DNA of 64,000 nt from Ilex aquifolium (GCA_951799425.1 OX637395.1:8948951-9012950), one strand, 5' to 3'; shown: positions 47,047 through 57,427, counted from the first letter of the stretch. Made by a program: numbers and translations. Notes: a model not told the origin generated them from the letters alone.

Positions 47047-47299
47047 TTCGGCACACACACACACACACAGCCACTTAGCAGCCCAGATGACTCACCCTTT
47101 TTCATATGCTAACACATGTAAAGAAGTTTCATGCAAATTTAATAATTATGCTTGCCTTCTCCCAAATTCTTGAGTGATTTCAAAATCAACCCAATACTAT
47201 TTTCATACACAAAATTCCATATAATAAATAATTTCACATAATTGCAATTAGTCAACATAATTATGCTAATATGTATGCAATGCATGATTGGGTCTCACA
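45205..47299 (-). mobile_element. solo LTR, Ty3/gypsy-like, inside the PMD gene
   Basis: 2,095 bp, minus orientation: starts TGTGAGACCCAATC and ends GGGATGGAGCGTGACA, ends reminiscent of Del/Tekay chromovirus LTRs. Flanks ACGTC (45200-45204) and ATGTC (47300-47304) are a 5-bp duplication differing by a C/T change at a CpG. It contains (CA)n tracts at 46950-47068. No internal region remains. The PMD frame leading into YRDQLDQM is open across the junction for about 10 codons when the LTR and one flank copy are removed. Confidence 0.78.
46950..47068. repeat. (CA)n arrays in the solo LTR
   Basis: Several (CA)n runs separated by CTTCTACACTTT copies, showing that a composite unit was duplicated. 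Confidence 0.85.
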
Positions 47300-48369
47300 A
47301 TGTCACTATCGGGACCAGCTGGACCAGATGCGCGACGATCAGGTATATCAGTTTGACTATATTTTACGAACTTGGATGTTCGTTGTTAAAGTTTGTTATT
47401 GTGTGTTTGGTTGATTGCATTGAATTTACATTTGAAGTTAGTGAATGTTGAAAATTTTTGGAAATGTCCAATTTTCAAAGGAAACTCTACCCAATTTTAA
47501 AAAAAATACTTTTACATTTATTAATGAGTGCTCACAATTTGTATTGCAGATGATATGAGAGTCGTATACAGCTAAGGTAATAAGTCGCCTGTCAAATTAT
47601 TGCCTTATTGGGCAAGATATTTGGCGCACACACGCCCCATTGATTTGCTTCAATGTTATGGAGTGGCATTTTCCAGATCGAGTTACTCGACAGTTTGGCC
47701 TTATTCAACGCATACCACAACCATGCAATACCAGTAAGGCCTTGCATGCTGTCAACCGTCGAGGTAGATCTGGTCGGGATTGGACTGTAGTTCATCAGGT
47801 GTACACGGATATGTGGGCACATCGTAAAGATATCATTGTTACCGGAGACTTGAGTACTGCACCGATGGATCCGACCGACGCATACATGCAATGATATCGT
47901 CGCATCACTCGGCGGCTTGTTGGTCCACCCATCGATAGGCCTACTGTCGATTTTCAGCCAGTTAGGAGCATCATTGAGTTGCTGGTAATATGTTGTTAAA
48001 TGATTTACTATTGGATTGTAAGGAAAATTTTTACTAATTGTTTACTACAATTAATAATATGTTGTAATATTTTTATAGGAAAAGACGCTTACACGGATAT
48101 ATCACACTGCACATGGTACATATGAGGACAGCCCAGACTTGACACTTTGCATGGACACCATTGGGTGTATCACAGATATGAGCTACTCATGTTTGACATC
48201 CATTCGTGAGCGGCGACGACTTGTCGACGCTTCAGTCTCGGCAGCTGATGTTCCGTCTACATCTGCACAGCCACCGCTTCATAGTGATTGGATTACTCCT
48301 TTATCTTTACCACCGTCATCAACATTTGTACTGTCATCAGTAGGCTACCTATCGCCACCAGTACCCACA

Positions 48370-48700
48370 TCGGCACTTGCATCAGCATCAGCACCGACAC
48401 CAGCTCTTGCACCCACCCCTACACCTGCGCCTACACCAACAGTGGCATCTGCACCTACACTTCAGCTGACAACAACACCGAAAGCAACACCTGCACCCAC
48501 ATTGACCCCGGCATTGACACCCATACTGACCCTGGCATCCACCCCGACACCCAGTCTAGTTGTGTCTACACCGACACTAGCACCCACCCCGACATTGACT
48601 CCAGTTGCGTCCACTCTAATACCAGCACCCACCCAGACACCGATTCCAATTGCATCCACACCGACACTAACACCTACATGTACAGTGACACTTTGTCCTA
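48370..48700 (+). repeat. coding minisatellite, Thr/Pro-rich tail of the PMD gene
   Basis: Imperfect repeats of units like ACACCGACACTAGCACCC encode alternating Pro-Thr, Ala-Pro and Ser-Thr. The open frames in the other two phases are by-products. Confidence 0.8.
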
Positions 48701-49249
48701 CACATATGGATGTTCTCATTTCCACTCCACCAGTAGTTTCAGCAGGTGTTATCATGGGGTCGTCACACACATTCCCTCATACCCCTTCTGGACAGCCTCT
48801 CGTACCAGATCTATTGTTAGATGAGGAGGGAGTGACACAGGATGCTACAGTTGTAGACGTAGGTCATGTGCAAGCCGGACCGTGAGTTAGAAGTGGACGA
48901 TAGGGTCGTGGATGGGGGCGAGGTCGTGTACAGCATGCACATCATCACGATGACGTCGGTGTGTCACAGGTTATACAAGATGCTGAGCAGGAGGTTCGTA
49001 GACAGCCGAAGCGACGTAGGCAACCACCTGCGTGTGGGACATGATTTTGATATATTTGTTGGCTTTTTTTTCTGAACTGTACAAAATTTTTCTTTTGTAA
49101 ATGCGTTGTCACATACACAATTATATTTTTTTATTGCATTTTTGAATCAAGTATGCACATACATAATCAATATTGTACACAACACATTTAACTCACTTTA
49201 ACATTACACGTACATTACACTTCACATGTAAATCTCGACACAACAATAA

Positions 49250-49495
49250 CATGATTCAGTACAGCTTCTTCACACAACACTAACATAACATTTCTATACA
49301 CAAACACTAACATAACACTTTTTCCCACAACACTAGCCTAACACTTGTCCAGACAACATAACCCTAACCTAACACTTGTCCACACAATACTGACATAACA
49401 GTTCACCACACAACACTAACATCACAGTTCTCCACACAACACTAACATAACATTTGTCCACAAAACACTGACATAACACTTCTCCACACAACATG
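49250..49495. repeat. about nine 27-30-bp tandem repeats
   Basis: The unit CACAACACTAACATAACA, then TTTCTCCA or TTGTCCA, is repeated with variation between the PMD gene and the antisense ORF at 49498. Confidence 0.85.
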
Positions 49496-49497
49496 TT

Positions 49498-49935
49498 TCA
49501 TGGGTTAACACCTTCGTCAGACATGTTGACATTAAAAATACATCCAACATCTCCATTTAGGAGGAAACTTATACGTGCTTCTTCCATTAACCCTTCTTTA
49601 GCACGTTCTCGTGCGATGCGACGGAGGTTGTTATGATTTAGACGAATTTCTATGCGATTGTTCTCAGCTCAAAAACGATACAATTCTAGCTCCAGCTGTC
49701 GAGGTGTCTCAACTGGCATATGGATGATAATTTGTCGAGGCCTTCGTAAATTGCAAGTTTGCATATCTCCACTAAGATTTTCCCGCTCCGTCAAACGATA
49801 TTGCAATTCGGCCCTCATGGTTCTTATGACCCTACTTGAATAGCGTAAACAAGGATTTATTGGATAGAAGAACTCATCATTTAAGGCCCAATGATAACCC
49901 ATATTTTTATATAACGTTCTCACACTATAATTCAT
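49498..49935 (-). pseudogene. small unrecognised ORF of the PMD-MULE (ORF-A)
   Basis: A 145-codon frame starting MNYSVRTLYKN and ending MSDEGVNP, with one in-frame TGA after LELELYRF. Rich in Arg, Glu and Leu, likely helical. No family recognised. It lies convergent to the PMD gene and shows the same nonsense-only decay as its neighbours, which argues that it was once a coding sequence of the element rather than noise. Confidence 0.45.
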
Positions 49936-50550
49936 GTTGGAAATTAGTTTTCTTCACTTAGTTGCTTACACATGATGAATGTATAGTCCTGAAAAATCAA
50001 GGTGTCGATGGACATATCAATTCACTGAGAAAGGACTGTCATGACTTGACAATACGCTGATTGTTTTTCTATTACCCATAAATTGACAACCCACTGAATC
50101 AATGAATTTGCTGATGAAATGACAAAATTCTACAATTGCTGATCAACCATGTGTTGTAATTAATACACACATCGCCCAACAACTGAGCATATCAATATAA
50201 ACAATATCTTGAAGTGACAAGTAACTGCTCTTTCATAAGGCTGAAGAAGAAAAAGTGACTACTCGTGACTACTTACCCTCATGTGTTGAAGTGACTAAAC
50301 TCTGAATGGGTTTCAACATACCATATGCTGAACTAACTAAACCCTGAATGAGTTTTTGCAGACCATGTGTTGAAGCGACAACACACACATTTGATAAGAC
50401 AAAAGAGTGAAATGACCTTATACAAGTCTGATGCATGACTAAACCCTAAATGACCTTTGATGACTACACTGTCTTTCTATTGACTGATGTAACCTGTCTA
50501 CCACACTAGGATTTGGACACTACTATTTAAGCACCTTATTTGTGGTTGAT
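49936..50550. other. non-coding spacer of the PMD-MULE with degenerate repeats
   Basis: Repeats of a CATGTGTTGAAGTGACTAAAC, TGAATGGGTTT unit (about 50279, 50321, 50368). No gene seen. Confidence 0.45.
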
Positions 50551-51691
50551 ATGGCAAACACAAGGTTATGTCTAGGGGTGTCAAACGTGTCGGGTTAAAC
50601 GGTTACGTGTCGGGTTAAACGGGTGACGGGTAAAAAACATATAAACCCGTATACGACACGTTTAATAAACGGGTAAAAAATTTCAACACGAACACGACTC
50701 GTTTAATAAACGGGTAACACGACACGACTCGTTTAACCCGTTTAATTTTAAAAAAATTATTCTATTAAAATTTTAACCCACACTAAAAAATTATTCTATT
50801 AAAAATTTAAACTCCATTAATTACTCACAACAATTGTACTCTCTTTATTAAAAGATTTCCACTTAGTTGATGCTTGCAAAAGCAAGTGAAAAAATTGAAT
50901 CACTAGAGAAAGGGGCAGCAGCTTTTTATAGGCAAGGGGGAGAGGTCTCCTTCTATAGATTTGTCGATGTGGGATTGAAGTGAAAAAGTTTCACTATGCC
51001 TTCACTGTGTAGACTCACAAGAAAACCTTGTAAGTTGTCCCACATCGAGCACTGCAAGGCAATGGGTAAAGGAATAATATGTACTTAATGCAATGTAATG
51101 GACTGCCTGCCAATCTCTCATTCCTTAGCAATTTGGTTTCTTGTTTGAATATGTATATAATATTTTAATTCTGATTATTTTTTTAAAAATAAAATATTTA
51201 TTAATTTATTATTATATTAATTTTTTTTAAACGGGTAAACGGGTGATAAACGGGTTGATAGGTCTCACCCGAACACGACCCGTTTATTAAACGTGTTTAA
51301 CGGGTTAACCCGTTTAGGTCTCACCCAAACCCGTTTAATCCGCGGTTAATCGTGTCGTGTTAGATTTTGACAGGCCTAGTTATGTCTATATCAAATTTCT
51401 CTACGAGATTTAACAATCGCAAACGTGAACGGGTTTGGTTGTTATAATAGCGAAACGATGATTACAAGAACAAGAGATTTTGCTAAAGAATCAGACGAAC
51501 TATTCACACAACTAAGAGAACTTTGTATACCAGTGCCTCGTAGATGATCACTAACAATGTAACGCCGGAATAGAGAGGATTACGAATTAGCAGTAAAACA
51601 TGTTCGAAGAGAGAATAATAGAATGCTGGTTCGTAGGTATCGCTATTATATGCTCCAACAAGCAAAAGACATGGTGGAAACTGTCAGATGA
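50551..51691 (+). pseudogene. small unrecognised ORF of the PMD-MULE (ORF-B), split by a hAT MITE
   Basis: ATG at 50551 reads MANTRLC and, after the hAT MITE (50573-51378) and one target copy are skipped, continues in frame with LYQISLRDLTIAN to TGA 51689. About 108 codons, strongly basic and helical near the end (RRENNRMLVRRYRYYMLQQ). Two in-frame stops, TGA and TAA, near 51545-51563. It has no known domain. The continuous frame across a precise insertion supports a former real gene. Confidence 0.5.
50573..51378. mobile_element. hAT-type element with perfect 8-bp target duplication
   Basis: The ends TAGGGGTGTCAAA and (reverse complement) TAGGCCTGTCAAA, flanked by GTTATGTC at 50565-50572 and 51379-51386. 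Subterminal repeats of AAACGGGTTAA and CGACACGACTCGTTTA at both ends. The middle (about 50850-51110) is a different sequence, perhaps a later insertion. Confidence 0.85.
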
Positions 51692-51959
51692 TTATATGTC
51701 TGATGAAGCTTAACAACGTGTGCAATTGTTTATTTGTGAGATAGCAAGTCTGTGTAACCAGTGTAGTGTCAAGTCATGTCAGTCCTTTGTATTTGAATTG
51801 TAATGTCATTACTTTATCATTGTGAAATTATTTCATTGTTTTATCAGTGTAGTCAGTCTAGTGTCAAGTCATGTTAGTATTACCTAGTAATTGTCCTGTC
51901 AAATTTATATATAATTACATTTTGTGTTTATATAAACTATCCTTATTAATTGTGTACAT

Positions 51960-54043
51960 CATAATCCAAAAAATATCAAGTTGCACATCTAATAGGCATT
52001 CTAGTCAAACCATTCAAGATTCTTCATCACGAACAATAAAGTTCATCTTTAACCATGAACGTGAATGCTCGACTGACCGAGCACCATCATCGAATATAGT
52101 TCGTTTAATTGAATCCTACACAGATTCTACCGGTATAATTTGGTATGGACAAAAGCGTGAGTTTCGTAATGAGCCCATCGACCCTTATCACTTATTCGGT
52201 CAAATTTGACACTTATTTGTTGGGCCTGCGACCGACTATCGACCTCCGAGTGTTCGTATCGAACCCACTCTAAAATGGCGATAGTTATATGACAAACGTT
52301 GTGAGCTTGAAGTATACTGTCGTTGGCATGGATTAATAGTGTCGAAGACACGTTCAGTTGATATATATGATCCACAAAACTCTACCAACCATGACGAGAT
52401 CATAACAAGACTTGAATGTGAAAATGATCAGATACAGCATAGACTTGATCGTTTGTGATTAACCATCAAAAGTGCTATTTTATTATATTTAATGATTGGT
52501 TAATTGCATATTATTTGTGATTAAATGTGTTAAATTCCTTGATTTTCTAGTTTGATACTTTTTCTAGCTGTTTAGTTTATTTTGCAGGTAAATTGGTTGA
52601 TTCAAAGTAATAATAGATAATGCAAGTGAAACAATCACTAAAGGAAGAATCATAACTGATAAGGATTGAAAAGTCAAGATTGAGATAGGAAGACTTGAAG
52701 ATAAATCAGCAATTTAATCCTTATAAGAGTCTAAGTGAGAAGAAAACTCATTTAAAATTGGATTAGGAAAGTTTTCTAAAAGATAAGGATTTGACACGTT
52801 TCAGTATTTTGGACATAACTTTTGATTCTGATATCGGATTTACCTGATTTTTGTGGGGTTAGAAATAAGACTTCAAGGGCTATAGAAGTGTATTTTACGA
52901 AAATTTGGTGATTCAGCCTCTAAATATGAGAAATTCAAGCTCGAAGTATGGACAGATTTTATACCCGCGGGCCCCAAGATTTATGCACGAGATTTAACCT
53001 TACAAGACATCTTTTTGAAAAGGAATTCCTTCCAAACCAACCTTATATCCTCTATCTATACTTAGGATTTATTTTACTATAAATAAGGGATCTCATCTAT
53101 TGAGAAATGGGGATTAGGATTTAGATTATTTATTCTTTTTTTTCCATCTTTTTATTTTTAGTTCGTCATGTCTGGCTAGAAAGCTAAGCTAGGGCTAGGG
53201 GAGAACCTCTCAATGAAGTACGGTAATGTTATTGACTTTGTGCTTAATGATTTATGATGTTTTGTTAATTTAACTTCTGATTTTTTAGCAAAGTTTTTAT
53301 TCTGTAAAAATCCTTGAGTCGTTATGCCATGTACATCGATTGCTTGAATTTCCCTGCGAGTAAATAACTGGCTATTCCACGCTTGAGATAATTATCATTA
53401 TTTCATAAAATAATATAATTGGATGATTATTCAGGTTCCTGAATAATCTTTTGATTGTAACATTTGGTTTTCTTACTTGATTTGTTACTTAAATCAACCG
53501 ACATCTGATTTGTGTTTCAAGTTAAGTTTTGAGTCTTCAATCATTATTGTATGGAATTGAGAGGGAGTACCCGATGCTTTAGTATTTTCTATTATTGTTT
53601 TAAAACCAAATTTATTGTTTTCTAAATCTCTACAACAATTATTTCAAAATAAATTTTCTTTTATTTTTCTTTGTGTTCTAAGTTTTTCACAATTCCCTGT
53701 GGTTCGACCTCGGACTTCCGAGTATTATATTACTTCGCACAACCTGCACTTGGGTGATCAATTCTAAAGTTGTAGCAGTTTGCATGCAATCGAGCATGCA
53801 AAAATTGAGCATTTCGATCCTGACTATGCTGAAATTCAAATTTTACAAGATCCGTTACTTATTTCTGATATTGAACTTCTGATTATTCCGATTTATGTGA
53901 TGAAGCGTCCAATACTTTTATTCCATCGAGTTTATGTGTACTCGATAACCCTCTATATTTTTTTTTACATCAACCACAATATTGACACACTGTATTTCTT
54001 ACAGTCTCATGTAATAAAATTGTTTTCTTTAATGTATAAGTAA
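51960..54043 (+). pseudogene. unrecognised ORF of the PMD-MULE (ORF-C), split by a solo LTR
   Basis: The frame from about 51960 reads NHERECSTDRAP, GIIWYGQKREFRNEPIDPYHLFGQ, then a TGA, PSVRIEPTLKW and a TAG, then CRWHGLIVSKTRS and a charged helical stretch to 52455. The frame resumes after the solo LTR at 53783 (HAIEHAKIEHFDPDYAEIQ) and is continuous if the LTR and one 5-bp copy are removed. The start is uncertain; an upstream exon is possible. No family recognised. Confidence 0.5.
52456..53777 (+). mobile_element. solo LTR inside ORF-C
   Basis: 1,322 bp, starting TGATTAACC and ending GTTGTAGCA, flanked by GTTTG at 52451-52455 and 53778-53782. TATA box TATAAATA at 53088-53095. The U5 motif (TTCCCTGTGGTTCGACC, then CTGCACTTGGGT) is shared with the solo LTR at 13640-15402. 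No internal region. Confidence 0.9.
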
Positions 54044-54711
54044 TTTTTTTTTCCATATTTTCATGTTTTGTACACTTTTTGTATGTAAACTCTTATTGTT
54101 CGATGAACTTATAACATAAAATTGAAATATACAATTTTTTAACATATACAAAATAAATTGCTCAAAATTTGTTACAAAATTCATGTACTACACACAAACA
54201 ATATTTTAAGCATTTTTTTGTAGCATTGCACTGAATTAACTTTTTTTAATTTATAACTTGATTTTTTAGTAGCTTTCAAAGTTTATAAATTTCTGTGCGA
54301 AACTTGCTTTAATAATTTATTTTTTAGTTAAAACAAAACATTACTGAACAAAAAAAATTAATATCATCAAAAAAATTAACAAACTCGTAAAAATAATTTT
54401 TGTAAAATTTTTAAAACGTTATTCGAAATGACGTTTTTAGGGAACAATTTTTGTAACGTCTGTTATGTTATGCCGTTTGAATTTACTTTTTTTTAATGTC
54501 ATTCTCAGTAACGGCTTTAAAGACGTCATTCGAAATGACGATTTGTATAAAAAAAATTCAACTTAAAATCGTCATTCCAAATGACGTTTTAACCCATGAG
54601 GCGTCATTCCAAATTACGTTTTTAAAAAGAGACTGAGTTTGAAAAGCAAGTTTAAAACAGGCCGAGTTTGTAAATAAAGATGGTGGTGAGGCTAGTTTTG
54701 GGAAAAAGCTC
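54044..54711. repeat. right subterminal and terminal repeats of the PMD-MULE
   Basis: AT-rich spacer, then near-palindromes CGTTATTCGAAATGACG (about 54417), CGTCATTCGAAATGACG (about 54524), CGTCATTCCAAATGACG (about 54570) and CGTCATTCCAAATTACG (about 54602), then the terminal inverted repeat (about 54540-54711). Confidence 0.75.
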
Positions 54712-54874
54712 TTGGAATCAATATATGTACTACATAATAAGAAGTCACGGTCGACCCGTTAACGAGGGTATATGCCTTTTAGTAAAAAATACACCTTTCC
54801 CCAAAAAAAAATTATGTCAAATAGAATTGTCTTCTGTATCGGAAAAAAAATTGATATTGTATCGATATTTATAA

Positions 54875-55100
54875 TTTTTGTGAGTATTTTTATCACTGTT
54901 GTAGATATTTTTACCACAAAAGTGTATTTTTAAGATCGATCACAAATACCACAAAAATGGTAAAAATAATTAACACAAATGTGATAAAAATAATTAACAC
55001 AACAGTGATAAAAACACGAACAAAAGTTGTAAATCACCCACAAAAATAACAAAGTTTTTTGTTATAAAATTGGCCATAAAAATTGTAAAAGCATCCATTA
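54875..55100. repeat. GTGATAAAAATA-type repeat, relative of 5280-5550
   Basis: Copies of an ACAAAWGTGRTAAAAATAATT unit. The similar flank near 55265-55300 suggests a larger old repeat shared with 5200-5655. Confidence 0.6.
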
Positions 55101-55682
55101 AAGAAAATTTAGAATAATAATGATATGTACACCACCTGATGTGACATGATCTTAGTCTTTAAATATTCAATAAATTGAACGAGACTCACTAATCTAATGA
55201 TTCATGTTGAGGTGGTGAAGAAAGGTAGTGTGTGTAGTATTATTAAATTTATAATCAGGATATCGAATTGTCTTTGAGTACCATAATCAAGTCCAATTTT
55301 AATTGTATCTTTTGAAAATTCAAAGTTAGTTAGTTAGTTAGTTATTTCTAACATTTTAATGGTCAAAAACTCAAGATAACTTCGGAATAATCCAGAACTT
55401 CATAATCGCGCAAAATGGGTAGAAAATTGGTTGACCGCTGGTTCGTCCGGTGCATCATACGATAGTACACTCCAGTTTTTGTAAATGCATTAATCTCACT
55501 TTCAACCCTGAAATATACTTTGATTTTTAATTTATACTCTCAAACATTTAAAATCTAAATTTATACTCTCAATATTATGATTTAATAGTAATGGGACTTG
55601 ACCTAGACTGCCGTTTAAATTTGTTGTCTTAAATTGTAGCACGTGAGACATAAGTGTTTCGAGCATGATCTTTTTTACCAAT
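55101..55682. other. intergenic, no gene seen
   Basis: AT-rich, with a short (GTTA)n run at 55327-55343. Nothing else recognised. Confidence 0.4.
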
Positions 55683-55799
55683 GGGTATTTGGTTCAATAG
55701 TACTATTTGTCTTGTAAAGACTTTGTCTTCTTGAAGTTAAGGGTTCAAGTCTCTCTCCCCCTTTCCCTTCCCCTTCCCCTCTCAAAAAAAAAAAAAAAG
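55683..55799 (+). mobile_element. probable tRNA-derived SINE
   Basis: GGTATTTGGTTCAATAGT resembles a tRNA A box and AGGGTTCAAGTC a B box about 50 bases later. A CCCCTTCCC-rich segment and a 15-base A run end it. The flanking duplication is unclear. Confidence 0.55.
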
Positions 55800-56129
55800 T
55801 AGCCGTAATGGATGGGCCCAGGCTTATATGGAGGCCGGGGAGACGACTCCTACCCGATGTGGGATGGAGGTAAAAGCTACTGGGTGTACACGCTTCGGCA
55901 CACGCCAGGTCAGCCAAAATTCTTGAGTTGTGCAAGAATTTGTACCAACAGATTTGTTGAATTTATGATCGATTGTATCAAGAAATATTTTGTGGGGAAT
56001 CTATGGAGTTTTCTTAGTTTCATTTTTCTTGTTTGATTGGTGAATTTGACATGTTTGGGATTGTTGGGCGGGTCACTGTTTAAGCAATTGAGACTCTCTC
56101 TCAAATTAAATTGGGAGAATTACACTTAA

Positions 56130-56990
56130 ACCCCTTATATTTGAAATATTACACACAAATCTTCTGAGGTTTATACGCGCGTAACTTGGACACTGCCATC
56201 AAATATCCGTTAATAAATTATACCCCAGACCCTCAGAAGTTTGTAGACGTATAATACTTAGGCCCCTCAAGTTTAAAATGTTATCAAATATTTTAAATTT
56301 TAAAATCAAAATTCATGTTCTATTGTATCATTTATTGAAATAAAATTAAAAATAAAAAGTCAATTTTTTCTTAAAAAATCGTAATTAGTATATAATTATA
56401 CTATCTATTGTAATAAAACTAAAAAATCAAATAAAGGGTCTAAGTCATTCGTAATAGAACATGAATTTTCAACAAAAATTCATGTTCTATTATGTCATTT
56501 ATTGAAATAAAATCAAAAATAAAAAGTTAAATTTTTCTTAAAAAATTATAATTAGTATACAATTATATTATCTATTGGAATAAAACCAAAAAATAAACAA
56601 AGGGTGAAACTGTAATTACACAATATATTCTACCTTTAATTGGGATAATTTGGTAGTTTAATTTGATCATTTAAATGACCAAATTAAATTTCAATAGATA
56701 ATATAGTTATATATTAATTATGATTTTTTAAGGAAAAAAATAAATTTTTAATTTTAATTTTATTTCAATAAATATCATAATAGAACATGTATTTTGGCTA
56801 TAAAATTTAAAATATTTGATATTCTATCTTTGATTGGAGTATTTTTTGTCTAAGTATAACATTTTAAACTTGAGTAGTCTAAATATTATACGTCTACAAA
56901 CTTCAGAGGATCTAGATGTAATTTAGTAACATATATACTAACGGATATTGACGGCAGGGTCTAAGCACTTAAATATACATTGAAACACAC
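56130..56990. mobile_element. inverted-repeat (foldback-like) element
   Basis: The left part (AACTTGGACACTGCCATCAAATATCCGTTA near 56190, then GTAGACGTATAATA) is mirrored at the right (TATTATACGTCTACAAACTTC near 56890, then AACGGATATTGACGGCAGGGTC). Within it an approximately 100-bp block (TTCATGTTCTATT, TTTATTGAAATAAAA, AATTAGTATA) occurs twice in direct orientation (about 56312 and 56466) and once inverted (about 56690-56795). Confidence 0.65.
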
Positions 56991-57188
56991 GCACAAACAA
57001 TTAATTTTACTTGTCAGATTAATTATGAATATTTATTAATTATTTTTTGTAATTTATATATCTTTTTCTTTTCATCTGACGTGTAGGACATTTTGACCCA
57101 TCACGTGAGGGTGGGTGCCACCGCAAGTCCTTCCTCTCTATCACATGACTTCAGCTTTGGAAAAAAAGATCATCAACGACAATCATTC

Positions 57189-57427
57189 TATTTTTTTGTT
57201 GATCGAAAAAAGGGATAAATAAAATTATCCAAAGATTATTTCGATAGATTCTCATTGATGAGATCATGAGATTATTGACTGTGTCCATTACTATTTTCAA
57301 GAACGAATCCAATTAGACTAACGTAACGGTCAACTATCGAGCCTTAATATAGAGACCAAGACTCGAACCTCTAACTTTAGAATAAAAAGTTCAATCGGTA
57401 TCTCACTCGACCTCCCTATTCGGTGGT
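57189..57427 (-). mobile_element. SINE with a 15-bp target duplication, minus strand
   Basis: Flanks CAACGACAATCATTC (57174-57188) and CAATGACAATCATCC (57428-57442) match at 13 of 15 bases, both differences C/T. On the minus strand the element has a very good pol III B box (AGGTTCGAGTC) and ends in an A-rich tail (CAACAAAAAAATAG), as expected for a tRNA-derived SINE. Confidence 0.75.

Larger units (their letters stand above)
44029..49044 (+). pseudogene. plant mobile domain (PMD, MAIN-like) gene, decayed
   Basis: Begins MDPDPRSLLHPGLDD. Exons by frame and splice sites: 44029-44793, 44888-45075, one starting about 45150 and split by a solo LTR until 47342, 47550-47984, and 48079-49044. PMD landmarks: [55 protein letters not shown], and IWRTHAPLICFNVMEWHFPD with RQFG. 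The last exon has a long Thr/Pro/Ala-rich repetitive tail and a basic end (RRQPPACGT). PMD proteins such as MAIN and MAIL1 act in the nucleus in gene silencing and meristem maintenance, and PMDs are known to occur in transposons. Premature stops: 44266, 44293, 44431, 44503, 44897, 47556, 47892, 48883 and 48901; no frameshift outside the LTR insertion was recognised. Confidence 0.83.
38887..54711. mobile_element. 15.8-kb Mutator-like element carrying a transposase, a plant mobile domain gene and small ORFs
   Basis: The left end TAGCTTTTCCCCAAACC and the right end (reverse complement GAGCTTTTTCCCAAAAC) begin long imperfect inverted repeats (about 170 bp each: TGTTTTAAACTT, TTTTTAAAAAC, TTAAAACGTCATTTGG shared). 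The flanks TTGAAATCAA (38877-38886) and TTGGAATCAA (54712-54721) are a 10-bp target duplication with one A/G mismatch, fitting Mutator-like elements (9-11 bp). Inside, in order: a G-rich leader, a decayed MuDR-type transposase, a decayed PMD gene and three small ORFs. Nested inside are solo LTRs at 45205-47299 and 52456-53777 and a hAT MITE at 50573-51378. Without them the element is about 11.6 kb. Confidence 0.85.

Noticed and set aside
46705-47112. 135-codon frame rich in His and Thr
   Set aside because: It translates (CA)n arrays within a solo LTR.
48288-48824. 178-codon and 102-codon frames in other phases of the PMD tail
   Set aside because: They are alternative-phase readings of the coding minisatellite; the PMD phase joins correctly to the upstream exon.
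53780-54043. independent gene starting at 53780
   Set aside because: The frame begins in the target duplication of the solo LTR and joins the frame upstream of it, so it is the 3' part of ORF-C.
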